From NCBI RefSeq assembly GCF_014655295.1, contig NZ_BNBI01000003.1, positions 124,001 to 188,000 on the forward strand: a DNA stretch of 64,000 bases, in the 5' to 3' direction. The stretch comes from Streptomyces fumanus (GTDB lineage Bacteria; Actinomycetota; Actinomycetes; Streptomycetales; Streptomycetaceae). The position numbers and the translations under genes are program-made. Each line of letters opens with the position of its first letter. Within the stretch, counting starts at the first letter, position 1. Of this stretch, positions 1 to 8,280 are shown piece after piece. Under the pieces are notes generated by a model. It ran no database searches and was not told the origin of the DNA. It saw only the letters and a list, made by a program, of their open reading frames with translations.

Positions 1-425
1 TGGCCGGGGCGATCGCCTCGGCGGCGCTCGCCTTCCCGGTGCTCGCCCTGGTGGACTCCGGCTCCCCCGGCCTGCTGATCCTGGCCCTCGTACTCGGCCA
101 CGGCCTCGCCCAGTCCACGATGTACGCGCCGCTGGGCGCCCTGCTCACCGAGATGTTCGGCACCGAGGTCCGCTACACCGGCGCCTCCCTGGGCTACCAG
201 AGCGCGACCCTGATCGGCGCGGGCTTCTCCCCGCTCATCGCGAGCAGTCTGGTCGCCTCCGGCGGCGGTGGCAGCACCCCGGTCTCCCTGCTGCTGTGCT
301 GCGGCGCGGCGATCACCGCGCTCACCGTGTGGCAACTGCGCGAGACCCGGACGAACACCCTGGGCGCCCCCGCGCCCGGCACCACGACGACCAGCACGTC
401 CAGCCCCGAAGGGACCCTCCGTTGA
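1..425 (+). CDS. MFS transporter, C-terminal fragment (gene starts before window)
   Basis: This is the last ~140 residues of a major facilitator superfamily permease, open from base 3; the start lies outside the window. Two hydrophobic stretches (around LLILALVLGHGLAQ and LLLCCGAAITALTVW) fit the last transmembrane helices. The motif LLTEMFGTEVRYTG resembles the metabolite:H+ symporter branch (ShiA/ProP/KgtP-like), which imports small organic acids or osmolytes; the substrate cannot be read from this part. The tail is a Thr/Ser/Pro-rich cytoplasmic extension. Its stop codon overlaps the TTG start of the next gene by 4 bases, suggesting translational coupling with a secreted hydrolase. Confidence 0.85.
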   Translation, partial: AGAIASAALAFPVLALVDSGSPGLLILALVLGHGLAQSTMYAPLGALLTEMFGTEVRYTGASLGYQSATLIGAGFSPLIASSLVASGGGGSTPVSLLLCCGAAITALTVWQLRETRTNTLGAPAPGTTTTSTSSPEGTLR

Positions 426-1798
426 AAGCCACGACCCTGCTGGTGACCCTGGCCCTGCTGACCTCCGGCGCCCTCCCCGCCCAGGCAGCGGCGGCGGACG
501 ACGACGCGCACGTGGAGGGCCGGCTGCCCTCCGGGGCGACCTACCTGATGGACATACCCGCCGCTTGGAACGGCACCGTCCTGCTCTACAGCCACGGCTA
601 CACCGCCGCCGACTGGCCCAACCCCGCCCAGAACGCGCCCGACGCGAAGACCCGGGACACCCTGCTCGACCAGGGGTACGCGCTGATCGGCTCCTCCTAC
701 GCGACGACCGGCTGGGCGGTCACCGACGCCGTCCCCGACCAGCTCGCCACCCTGGACCTGTTCACGCGGCGGTTCGGCACCGCGCGGCGGACCCTCGCCT
801 GGGGCACCTCGTACGGCGGGTTCGTCACGACCGTGCTGGCCGAGCGGCACGCCGACCGCTTCGACGGCTCGCTGTCGCTGTGCGGGCTGCTGCAAGGCGG
901 GATCGCCAACTGGAACAACACCCTCGACCCGGTGTTCGCGCTGAAGACCCTGCTCGCCCCCGGCAAGGACATCCCCCTCACCGGCTTCACCGGTTCCGTC
1001 CAGGCCCAGGCCGCCGCACGCGCCCTCGGCGCCGAGGTCACCGCCGCCCAGCAGTCCCCGACCGGTCGCGCCCGTACCGCACTGGCCGCCGCCCTCCAGC
1101 ACATCCCCGGCTACAACGACCCCGCCCAGCCCGAGCCCGCACCGGCCGACTGGGACACCCAGCAGGCCAACCAGTACGCCGCCGTCACCGCCCTGGTCCA
1201 GTTCCCCGCGTTCGCCTGGCGGCAGGAGGCCGAACACCGGGCCGGCGGCAACCCGTCCTGGAACACCGGTGTCGACTACACCGCCATGCTGCGCCGGTCC
1301 CCGCTCTACAAGGAGGTGACCGAGCTGTACAAGAGCGCCGGACGGTCGCTCGCCGCCGACCTGGCCGTCCTCAACCGGGCACCGCGGATCTCCGCCGATC
1401 GCGAGGCGGTCCGCTGGATGCGCGACACCAGCGTCCTGACCGGCCGGCTCGCCGACCCCCAGCTCACCGTGCACACCACCGGCGACGCGCTGATCCCGGT
1501 CTCCGCCGAGAGCGCCTACCGACGGGCCGCGGCAGCGGCCGGCAGCGGCAGCAGGCTCGCGCAGGCGTACGTCGACGCACCGGGCCACTGCACCTTCACC
1601 CCCGGCGAGACCGTCGCCGCCGTCCACACGCTCGAGGACCGCCTGGCCACCGGCCGCTGGTCCACCGACCCCGGCGCGCTCAACGCCCGCGCCCGTGAGG
1701 CGGACGCGACGACGCCCGAGCCGCGCTACGTCCGCTACCGCCCGGCGGCTCACCCCCGGCCCTACGACCTCGCCCACCCCGGCGACGCCCGGCACTGA
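422..1798 (+). CDS. Secreted alpha/beta hydrolase
   Basis: 458-residue secreted serine hydrolase. The TTG start at 422 follows directly on the MFS stop (TTGA overlap) and gives a typical signal peptide (KATTLLVTLALLTSG, cleavage near AQAAA). The nucleophile elbow GTSYGG places the catalytic serine at residue 130, and the segment APGHCTF near residue 389 supplies a candidate catalytic histidine. The fold is that of prolyl-oligopeptidase/tripeptidyl-peptidase-like secreted hydrolases of Streptomyces; whether it cleaves peptides or esters is not decided by the sequence. Co-transcription with the transporter suggests that it releases the solute the permease takes up (inference). Confidence 0.8.
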   Translation: MKATTLLVTLALLTSGALPAQAAAADDDAHVEGRLPSGATYLMDIPAAWNGTVLLYSHGYTAADWPNPAQNAPDAKTRDTLLDQGYALIGSSYATTGWAVTDAVPDQLATLDLFTRRFGTARRTLAWGTSYGGFVTTVLAERHADRFDGSLSLCGLLQGGIANWNNTLDPVFALKTLLAPGKDIPLTGFTGSVQAQAAARALGAEVTAAQQSPTGRARTALAAALQHIPGYNDPAQPEPAPADWDTQQANQYAAVTALVQFPAFAWRQEAEHRAGGNPSWNTGVDYTAMLRRSPLYKEVTELYKSAGRSLAADLAVLNRAPRISADREAVRWMRDTSVLTGRLADPQLTVHTTGDALIPVSAESAYRRAAAAAGSGSRLAQAYVDAPGHCTFTPGETVAAVHTLEDRLATGRWSTDPGALNARAREADATTPEPRYVRYRPAAHPRPYDLAHPGDARH

Positions 1799-1837
1799 CC
1801 CCGTACGCTCCCCCGCCACGGCCGCAGGGCGCCGGGT

Positions 1838-2707
1838 TCACCGATCGGCCTGCGGCTCCGCGGGGACGGTGTCCAGGACGGCGTCCGCGAGCTGCTTGGC
1901 CGGGGCGTCGTACTGGGCGGACAGGGCGCGGAAGACGCGTTCGGCGCGGATGGCGGGCCAGTCGGCGGGGAGGTGCTGCGCCGGGAGGCGGGGGTCGGAG
2001 CGGACCAGTTGCAGCCAGTCGGTGTGCAGCAGCAGTTGCCGGGCGAGGTCGTCGGACACGTCCGGCACGGGACGCGGGCGGTCCCAGCGGCCGAGGAAGG
2101 CCCGGTAGCGCGCGGCGATGCTGGCGATGTCGAAGGCCCGGCTCATCAACTGGGCGGCCTCCGTGGGCCGCGCCGCGTGCGCGTTCATCACGTTGAGGTG
2201 GTCCTCCAGACCGAGCCCGGCGACGACGGCGGGGACGTCGATGCGGCCCGGCGCGATCCACAGGCCGTTCTGCAGGGAGCCGAACCCGGCCCACACCAGA
2301 CGTGAGCGCAGGTCGTGCCGCTGGCTGTGCCACGCCTCCGGCATGGAGAAGGCGACCAGGGTCCACGTACCGTCCCAGTCCCGGTTGACCGCCCCGGCCC
2401 CCCAGACCCGGTCGTGTCCGTCCCGGAGCACCTCGCTGGAGCGCGGGGTGAGCCCGAAGTACATGCGGCGGCCCCGCCGGTGACGGACCAGCAGGTCGCG
2501 TTTGACCATCCGGGCCAGGGTGGAGCGCACCGCCTCCTGCGAGACCCCCATCCGCGCGAACACGTCGATGACGCTGCCGGAGTACACCGCGCTGCCGCGG
2601 TCCAGGACGTAGAGGCCCAGGAAACTGAGCATCAACGACTGCGGCCGGACGGGTGCCGCGGCGCCCTCCTCGTCCCTCATCACCACGTCTTCGTTCGCGC
2701 TGGTCAC
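1838..2707 (-). CDS. PaaX family transcriptional regulator
   Basis: 289-residue PaaX-type repressor. Residues ~25-95 form the N-terminal winged helix (SLMLSFLGLYVLDRG, VSQEAVRSTLARMVKRD), followed by the PaaX central domain (WTLVAFSMPE, LRSRLVWAGFG, LQNGLWIAP) and the C-terminal helical part (YRAFLGRW). PaaX controls phenylacetyl-CoA catabolism in enterobacteria; actinobacterial homologues regulate diverse catabolic genes, and no paa gene lies nearby, so the target is unknown. The GTG start at 2707 was used; an internal ATG at 2680 is possible. Convergent with the hydrolase gene. Confidence 0.9.
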   Translation of the reverse strand: MTSANEDVVMRDEEGAAAPVRPQSLMLSFLGLYVLDRGSAVYSGSVIDVFARMGVSQEAVRSTLARMVKRDLLVRHRRGRRMYFGLTPRSSEVLRDGHDRVWGAGAVNRDWDGTWTLVAFSMPEAWHSQRHDLRSRLVWAGFGSLQNGLWIAPGRIDVPAVVAGLGLEDHLNVMNAHAARPTEAAQLMSRAFDIASIAARYRAFLGRWDRPRPVPDVSDDLARQLLLHTDWLQLVRSDPRLPAQHLPADWPAIRAERVFRALSAQYDAPAKQLADAVLDTVPAEPQADR

Positions 2708-2717
2708 CCGGCTCAGT

Positions 2718-3629
2718 CTAGATCCCGCCCCGGCCGCGCACCGCCGTACAGCTCGCGGCCACCGCGTCCGCGAAGCTCCGCGCCAGCGGGGAGAGCGCGT
2801 CCCAGCGGCGTACGGCCCAGCCGACCGGCAGCGGCCGCAGCGCCGGAACGGGGACGAGCCGCAGCGGGCCGCCGTCGGCGGGCGCGGTCAGGCCCGGTAC
2901 GGCCGGGACGACGGCGTGGCCCAGGCCGAGTTCGGCGAGGAGCAGGGCGGTGTCCCAGTCGGCGACGCTGGTGTCCGAGCCGGTCCGGACCCCCAGTTCG
3001 GCGAAGCCGGTGTCCAGATGGGCGCCGGAGGTGGAGTTCGGCGGCAGCCGGACCAGGCGGATGCCCGCCAGGTCGGCGGCGTCGATCCGGGGCCGGGCGG
3101 CGAGCGGATCGTCGGAGCGCACGGCGAGCACCCAGGGCAGTTCGACGACGGGCCGCTGCTCGATGCCGCGCACCGGGCCGCCGACGGTGACCCAGGCGAG
3201 GTCGGGGTCGCCGGCCAGGAGGGCGTCGAAGCAGCCCCGGCTGGAGGTCTCGGTCTGGAACTCCAGGCTCACCTTCGGATAGCGCCTGCGGAAGGAGACG
3301 ATCGCCTCGGCCATGAAGTGCCGGACGGTCGTGCCGCCGGTCGTGATCCGCACCGAGCCGCCTTCGCCGTTCACGAGGTCGCCCAGGCGGCGCAGCGCGA
3401 GGTCGAGCCCGGCGATCCCGTCGGCGGCGGCCTCGCACAGGACCCGCCCCGCCGCGGTGGGGACGACCCCGCGCGGCCGGCGCTCCAGCAGGCGCACGCC
3501 CGTCTCCCGTTCCAGGCGTTTGACGTGCTGGCTCACGGCGGACTGCGTACAGGACAGGTCGCGGGCCACGGCACTGAGGCTGCCGGCCCGGCACACGGCG
3601 ACGAAGACACGCAGGTCGTCCAGGGTCAC
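2718..3629 (-). CDS. LysR family transcriptional regulator
   Basis: 303-residue LysR regulator. The N-terminal winged HTH (LDDLRVFVAVCRAGSLSAVA, SCTQSAVSQHVKRLE) is followed by a type-2 periplasmic-binding-like effector domain from about residue 90. The GTG at 3629 was preferred over TTG at 3638 because the family normally starts a few residues before LDDLRVF. It lies 10 bases upstream of the PaaX gene on the same strand and is divergent from the conserved gene at 3810, the usual place for a LysR target. The arms CACCCAAG (3632-3639) and CTTGGGTG (3678-3685) in the divergent region are a candidate, weak operator. Confidence 0.9.
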   Translation of the reverse strand: MTLDDLRVFVAVCRAGSLSAVARDLSCTQSAVSQHVKRLERETGVRLLERRPRGVVPTAAGRVLCEAAADGIAGLDLALRRLGDLVNGEGGSVRITTGGTTVRHFMAEAIVSFRRRYPKVSLEFQTETSSRGCFDALLAGDPDLAWVTVGGPVRGIEQRPVVELPWVLAVRSDDPLAARPRIDAADLAGIRLVRLPPNSTSGAHLDTGFAELGVRTGSDTSVADWDTALLLAELGLGHAVVPAVPGLTAPADGGPLRLVPVPALRPLPVGWAVRRWDALSPLARSFADAVAASCTAVRGRGGI

Positions 3630-3809
3630 GGCACCCAAGCTACACCTGGGGTGAGGGGAGCAATTCCCAGGATTGACTTGGGTGTTCGGGTGCCGGACGA
3701 TCCTGGCAGGGCCCAGGCGGCAACCCGTCCGCCGCCTTCGTACGGATCCGGACCGGCGAAGGCACCGGACGGGTGCCGACCACCCCCTCGCCGAAGGGAG
3801 ACGGACACC

Positions 3810-4394
3810 ATGCCCGCTCTTGCCGCCTCGACCGACCGCGCCGTCGCCCTGCTGCGTGAGCTAGGTGCCGCGGATGTCGCCCACCCCGGCGGCACCCTCC
3901 TCGTCCACCTCCAGCACGTCCAGGCGCGGCTGGCGAGGTGGCAGGCCCGCCCGGCCCTGCAACTCGCCGGTCTGTGCCACGCGTTCTACGGCACCGACGG
4001 CTTTCCCACGGCCCTGCTCCCGCTGGACCGTCGCCATGAGCTCGCAGCGGTGATCGGCACCGAGGCCGAGTCGCTCGTGTACCTGTACGCCGCGTGCGAC
4101 CGCGAGGCCACCTATCCGGCCCTCGACCGGGCCGACGCCGCCTTCCACGACCGGTTCACCGGCCGCTCCCATGTGCCGGGGGCGCGGTCGCGCCGGGACT
4201 TCGCCGAACTGTCGGCGGCCAACGAACTCGACCTCGCCGTCACCGACCCCGCCTTCCTCGGCACATGGGGCCCACCGTTGCTCGCCCTGTTCACCAGGGT
4301 CCGCCATCTGCTGAGCCCTGACGCCTGGCTCGAGTGCCGCACCCTCCTGTCCGCCGGTCCCGGCGGGTCGGCGCGGGAGGCCGACCGGCGCTGA
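3810..4394 (+). CDS. Conserved protein resembling DUF6817 family
   Basis: 194-residue soluble protein with no signal peptide. Conserved-looking blocks are the His-rich N-terminal part (HPGGTLLVHLQHVQARLARW), LCHAFYGTDGF and a helical middle part with LVYLYAACDRE. The paired histidines resemble a degraded HD-type or metal-binding helical fold found in the DUF6817 group; I recognise the family only by pattern and assign no activity. The ATG at 3810 is preceded by GAAGGGAGA at suitable distance. Divergent from the LysR gene, so probably under its control. Confidence 0.7.
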   Translation: MPALAASTDRAVALLRELGAADVAHPGGTLLVHLQHVQARLARWQARPALQLAGLCHAFYGTDGFPTALLPLDRRHELAAVIGTEAESLVYLYAACDREATYPALDRADAAFHDRFTGRSHVPGARSRRDFAELSAANELDLAVTDPAFLGTWGPPLLALFTRVRHLLSPDAWLECRTLLSAGPGGSAREADRR

Positions 4395-4479
4395 GGCGGC
4401 GGACCACGGGCGGGCGGCTGCTATGATCCCCGAGTCGGCCTTCGGCGCCCCGGACTGGGTGCGCGCGGAGGCTTTTTTC

Positions 4480-5901
4480 ATGCCTTCCGACACCCCTGCC
4501 TCCAGCACACCTCCCACCACCTACCGTGACCTGCTCCGCAACCGCGAATTCGTCGGCCTGTACGTCAGCTTGACCCTGACGGTCGCCGCGAGCACCTTGT
4601 CGGGTTTCGCGCTCGGCACACTGGTCAGCCGGCGGACCGGGTCCCCGTTCCTGACCGCCGTGAGCATGTACGGCGCCACCTTCGCGACGGTCCTCGGCGC
4701 GCTGACGCTGATGTCGGTCGCGGACGGAGGCCGTCCCCGCCGGACCCTCGTCGTACTCCAGTGCGTGACGCTCGCGGGGGTCGCCGCCCAGGCGGTTCCC
4801 GGGCTGCCGCTCACCGCACGGTTCGGTCTGCTCCTCGTACTGGGGTTCTTCCAGTCGCTGGGCACGGGCGCGCGGATGGGGCTGCTCGCCGAGGTGGTGC
4901 CGGTCTCCGCGTACGCACTGGCACGTTCGCTGATGAACATCACCTCCGGCGGCATGGCCGTCCTCGGTTACGCCGTCGGCGCCGTCCTCGTGAGCTGCCT
5001 GAGCCCGCATCAGGTGTTCGTCGTCGCGGCGGCCCTGACCGGGGCGGGGCTGCTTCTGGTGGCCGGGACCGTCCGGGAACGCTCGGTCCGTCCGCCCCGC
5101 CGGCCCGGACTGCGCGAGACCTGGTCGACGAACACCGCGCTGTTCTCCCGGCCCGGCCCCCGCGCGCTGCTGCTGAACCTGTGGGTCCCCAATGGTCTGA
5201 TCGTCGGCTGCGAGGCTCTGTTCCTCTCCTACGCCCCGCACCGCGCCGGAGTTCTGCTGGCCGCCGGATCGGCGGGCATGCTCCTCGGTGACCTGGCGGT
5301 CGGGCGACTGCTCACCGCCGGGCGGCGGCGCCGTTGTGCCTTCGCTCTGCGGCTGCTGCTCGCCGTCCCCTACCTGCTGTTCGCCCTGCACCCGCCCGTC
5401 CTGGTGGCGGTGGTCGCGGTGTTTCTCGCCGGCACAGGCTTCGCCGCCACCCTGCCGCTCCAGGAGCGGCTCCTGGAGCTGACTCCCGATCCGGTCCGTG
5501 GTCAGGTGCAGGGAGTCGAGTCGGCCGGCCGGATGACCTGGCAGAGCATCGGAGCCGCGATCGCCGGGGGCCTCGCCCAGTACGTCCCCGCCGGCACGGC
5601 CATCGCTTCGCTGGCCGCCGTCTCCGTCGCCGTCACGGTCCTCTCCCGGCCGTTCGTCGTCCGTGTCCGGCTCACCGAGGGGGCGCGCGCCCGGTGGTTC
5701 TCACCTCACCTCACAGAAAGGCAGGTCAAGGCGAGTACCGGGCGGGACGCTCATCTCGGGCACGGCGCTCGGACAGCTCGTTCTCAGGTCGTTCGGCCAG
5801 AGTCACCGTCAGATGCCCGGCCACCGGGACCGGGCGACGACCAGGGAGTCAGCGACGATGACCGGACTGGACCTGAACGGGACCACGGCACAAGGACCTG
5901 A
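4480..5901 (+). CDS. MFS transporter
   Basis: 473-residue membrane protein with about 12 predicted hydrophobic segments between residues ~20 and ~405, e.g. FVGLYVSLTLTVAASTLSG and LLVLGFFQSLGTGARMG, typical of MFS drug-efflux-like permeases (YfcJ/EntS style). The ATG at 4480 has GCGGAGG eight bases upstream. The last ~70 residues (from LTEGARARWFSPH onward) are hydrophilic, Arg/Asp-rich and unlike a normal MFS end; this tail overlaps the start of the following DUF3500 gene by 44 bases. The tail may be natural or may reflect a shifted stop; substrate unknown. Confidence 0.85.
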   Translation: MPSDTPASSTPPTTYRDLLRNREFVGLYVSLTLTVAASTLSGFALGTLVSRRTGSPFLTAVSMYGATFATVLGALTLMSVADGGRPRRTLVVLQCVTLAGVAAQAVPGLPLTARFGLLLVLGFFQSLGTGARMGLLAEVVPVSAYALARSLMNITSGGMAVLGYAVGAVLVSCLSPHQVFVVAAALTGAGLLLVAGTVRERSVRPPRRPGLRETWSTNTALFSRPGPRALLLNLWVPNGLIVGCEALFLSYAPHRAGVLLAAGSAGMLLGDLAVGRLLTAGRRRRCAFALRLLLAVPYLLFALHPPVLVAVVAVFLAGTGFAATLPLQERLLELTPDPVRGQVQGVESAGRMTWQSIGAAIAGGLAQYVPAGTAIASLAAVSVAVTVLSRPFVVRVRLTEGARARWFSPHLTERQVKASTGRDAHLGHGARTARSQVVRPESPSDARPPGPGDDQGVSDDDRTGPERDHGTRT

Positions 5902-7195
5902 GCAGCGGAGCGGCCGCCATGCCCGTGCGGACCGTCGTCAGTTCATGCGGAAGGTCTTCTTCGCCTCGGGAGCCACCGCCGTGGCGACGATGGGCGGTGC
6001 GGGGGCCTGGGCGGCGCTCGCCGACGACACCACCACGGCCGGCGCCGGGGCCGCCGCCTCGCCCGGCGGTGCCCCGAGCGGGGCGCCCGGGGGCGGGGCC
6101 GGTGGCGGCCCCGGCGACCAGGGCATCACCGAGGACTTCTTCGGTCTGACCACCGACGGCAAGCGGGTCACCGACCTGTTCACGATCCACTCCACCGGCG
6201 TGGCGACCGCTCCGGTCATCAGTGCCGCCGAAGCCTTCCTCGCCGGTCTCACCGACGACCAGAGGACCTCCACGCAGTTCACCGTCCACTCCACCGAGTG
6301 GCGCCTGTGGAGCAACGTCGACTCCTACGCCCGCCAGGGCGTCTCCCTCGCCGACCTCACCGGCACCCAGAAGGCCCTGGGGACCGCCCTGCTCGAGGCG
6401 GCCCTCAGCGCCGACGGCCTGGAGACCACGGAGAAGATCCGCAGGATCAACCAGGCGGCCGGCGAGGCGATCGGCAACACCGACGCGTTCAACGAGGACG
6501 CCTACTACTGGACCGTCATGGGCACCCCGTCCGCCACCGAGCCCTGGGGCTTCCAGTTCGACGGCCACCACCTCGTCGTCAACTACTTCGTCCTCGGCGA
6601 CCAGGTCGTCATGAGCCCCTGCTTCTGGGGCTCGGAGCCGACCGAGATGGAGATCGACGGGACGACCGTGCGGGTGTGCCACGAGGAGGTCGAGGCCAGT
6701 CTCGCCTTCGTCAACTCCCTCACCCCCGCCCAGCGCAAGACCGCCATCGCCTCCGCCACCAAGTCGAACGAGTCGATGAAGGCGGGCGCGTTCTCCGACA
6801 ACACCGTCCAGGCGTACGAGGGGCTGCGCGGCAACACGCTGAGCACCGCCCAGCGGAAGAAGCTGCTCGGCATCGCCGAAGCGTTCGTGGGCCGGGCCAG
6901 GGCCGACGCCGCGAAGGTGCGGATGGCCGAGATCGCCCGCCACCTCGACGACACCTACGTCACCTGGGCCGGTGGCATCGCCGACGACTCCGCGTTCTAC
7001 GTGCGGGTGCACAGCCCCGTGGTCTGGATCGAGGTCGACTGCCAGGCCCCCGGTCCGCTGGCCGGCGCCTACGACTCCACCCAGGGCACCCCGACGCAGA
7101 AGCACGTCCACGCCATCATCCGCACCCCCAACGGCAACGACTACGGCCGGGAACTGCTCCGCCAGCACTACCTGACCTCCCCCCACCACAACTGA
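5858..7195 (+). CDS. Tat-exported DUF3500 domain protein
   Basis: 445-residue protein beginning at ATG 5858 (AGGGAG nine bases upstream). An N-terminal twin-arginine signal (RRQFMRK followed by a hydrophobic helix ending in AALADD) is followed by a Gly/Pro linker, then the DUF3500 domain from about residue 85 to the end (VISAAEAFLAGLTDDQR, YYWTVMGTPS, PWGFQFDGHHLVVNYFV, WIEVDCQAPGP, HVHAIIRTPNGNDYG). Conserved His and Asp residues suggest metal binding, but no activity is known for the family. Export by Tat implies folding, perhaps with a cofactor, before transport. Overlaps the MFS gene, so likely co-transcribed. Confidence 0.85.
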   Translation: MTGLDLNGTTAQGPEQRSGRHARADRRQFMRKVFFASGATAVATMGGAGAWAALADDTTTAGAGAAASPGGAPSGAPGGGAGGGPGDQGITEDFFGLTTDGKRVTDLFTIHSTGVATAPVISAAEAFLAGLTDDQRTSTQFTVHSTEWRLWSNVDSYARQGVSLADLTGTQKALGTALLEAALSADGLETTEKIRRINQAAGEAIGNTDAFNEDAYYWTVMGTPSATEPWGFQFDGHHLVVNYFVLGDQVVMSPCFWGSEPTEMEIDGTTVRVCHEEVEASLAFVNSLTPAQRKTAIASATKSNESMKAGAFSDNTVQAYEGLRGNTLSTAQRKKLLGIAEAFVGRARADAAKVRMAEIARHLDDTYVTWAGGIADDSAFYVRVHSPVVWIEVDCQAPGPLAGAYDSTQGTPTQKHVHAIIRTPNGNDYGRELLRQHYLTSPHHN

Positions 7196-7450
7196 ACCGC
7201 TCGGGCCCGCCGTCCTCCTGTGCGGCCGGTCATCGCGTCCCGGACCGGAGGCTGAGCGCCGCCTGCCGCCCGGTGCGGCGGGCGGCGCTGTCGGCGGTAG
7301 GCGTGGCCCGGGCGATGCGGACTTCGGGGCGGACTGGGCCTGCTTCTCGAAGGGCTGAGGGCTCGACGTCAGGCGATGTCGCCGTCGCCGAACGGCGTCG
7401 TGACCGCCGGGCGGAAGCCGCGCTCGCGCGGGCGGGCGCGGAGCACCGCG

Positions 7451-8116
7451 CTACCGGCGCGTGGCGTACGCGCGGATGAAGGCGTGCACACCGTCGGCCA
7501 TGGTCCGGCGGACCTTCTCGGGGTCGGCGGTGGCGGGCACCGGGTGGCGTTCGTAGGCCAGCAGGACGGTCAGGGCGCTGAAGTGGTCGGCGGCCAGCCG
7601 CGGGTCGTCCGTGTCCAGGAGGCCGGCGTCGGCGAAGTGCGCGATGCGGTCCGCCAGTTCCTGTGAGGCCGCCTCCGTCGCCAGGTCGTCCGTGGTGGTG
7701 GGCGTCCGCAGGCGCTCCTGGGCGACGAGGGCGAAGGCGGCGGCGTAGTCGGGGGAACGGACGATCGACGTGCCCAGGTCGACGGCGAACGCCGTGAGCG
7801 CCTCCTCCAGTTGCGGCACGGTCGTGATCCGCGCGTCGGTGGGGAGGTGCTCGTCGAGTGCCCGGCAACTGGTGGCCAGCATGGAGTCGGACGCGGCGGT
7901 GAGGATGGCGAGGAAGAGCCGACGCTTGTCGCCGAAGTAGTCGTACACGGTGCGCTTCGAGACCCCGGCGCGGGCCGCCACGGCGTCCATGCTCACGCGG
8001 TCCACCCCCTGCCGCACGAACAGGTCCCGTGCCGCGGCGAGGATCGCCGCACGCTTCTCCGAGGACCCTTCGCGCACCGCCTTCCCCGGGTCGACGGCGT
8101 TCGCGCTCGTGTTCAT
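7451..8116 (-). CDS. TetR family transcriptional regulator
   Basis: 221-residue TetR repressor. The HTH is at residues ~15-65 (ILAAARDLFVRQGVDRVSMD, AGVSKRTVYDYFGDKRRLF), with an all-helical TetR_C ligand domain behind. ATG 8116 was chosen because GGAGG lies five bases before it; an in-frame GTG at 8134 is less well placed. Divergently transcribed from the FAD monooxygenase; a perfect 14-bp inverted repeat at 8136-8174 lies directly upstream and is the likely operator for both genes. It probably senses the monooxygenase substrate or a related toxic aromatic (inference). Confidence 0.92.
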   Translation of the reverse strand: MNTSANAVDPGKAVREGSSEKRAAILAAARDLFVRQGVDRVSMDAVAARAGVSKRTVYDYFGDKRRLFLAILTAASDSMLATSCRALDEHLPTDARITTVPQLEEALTAFAVDLGTSIVRSPDYAAAFALVAQERLRTPTTTDDLATEAASQELADRIAHFADAGLLDTDDPRLAADHFSALTVLLAYERHPVPATADPEKVRRTMADGVHAFIRAYATRR

Positions 8117-8135
8117 GTCCACCTCCACGGCCACT

Positions 8136-8174
8136 CTACACCGTGCAGTTTACTTACTACACTGCACGGTGTAG
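8136..8174. promoter_or_regulatory. Inverted repeat, candidate TetR operator
   Basis: The arms CTACACCGTGCAGT (8136-8149) and ACTGCACGGTGTAG (8161-8174) are perfectly complementary with an 11-bp AT-rich spacer that contains TACTTACTAC. It sits in the divergent promoter region between the TetR gene and the monooxygenase, as expected for an autoregulated TetR operator. Confidence 0.75.
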
Positions 8175-8280
8175 TGTCGTCCGCGTTCGCAGGACTCCGC
8201 GGCTCCCGCGCAGCACGTCACCCCCTTGGAGATCTCTGGCCGGCCGGCCCACCGGCGCGGCCAGAAAGGATCAGGCCACC

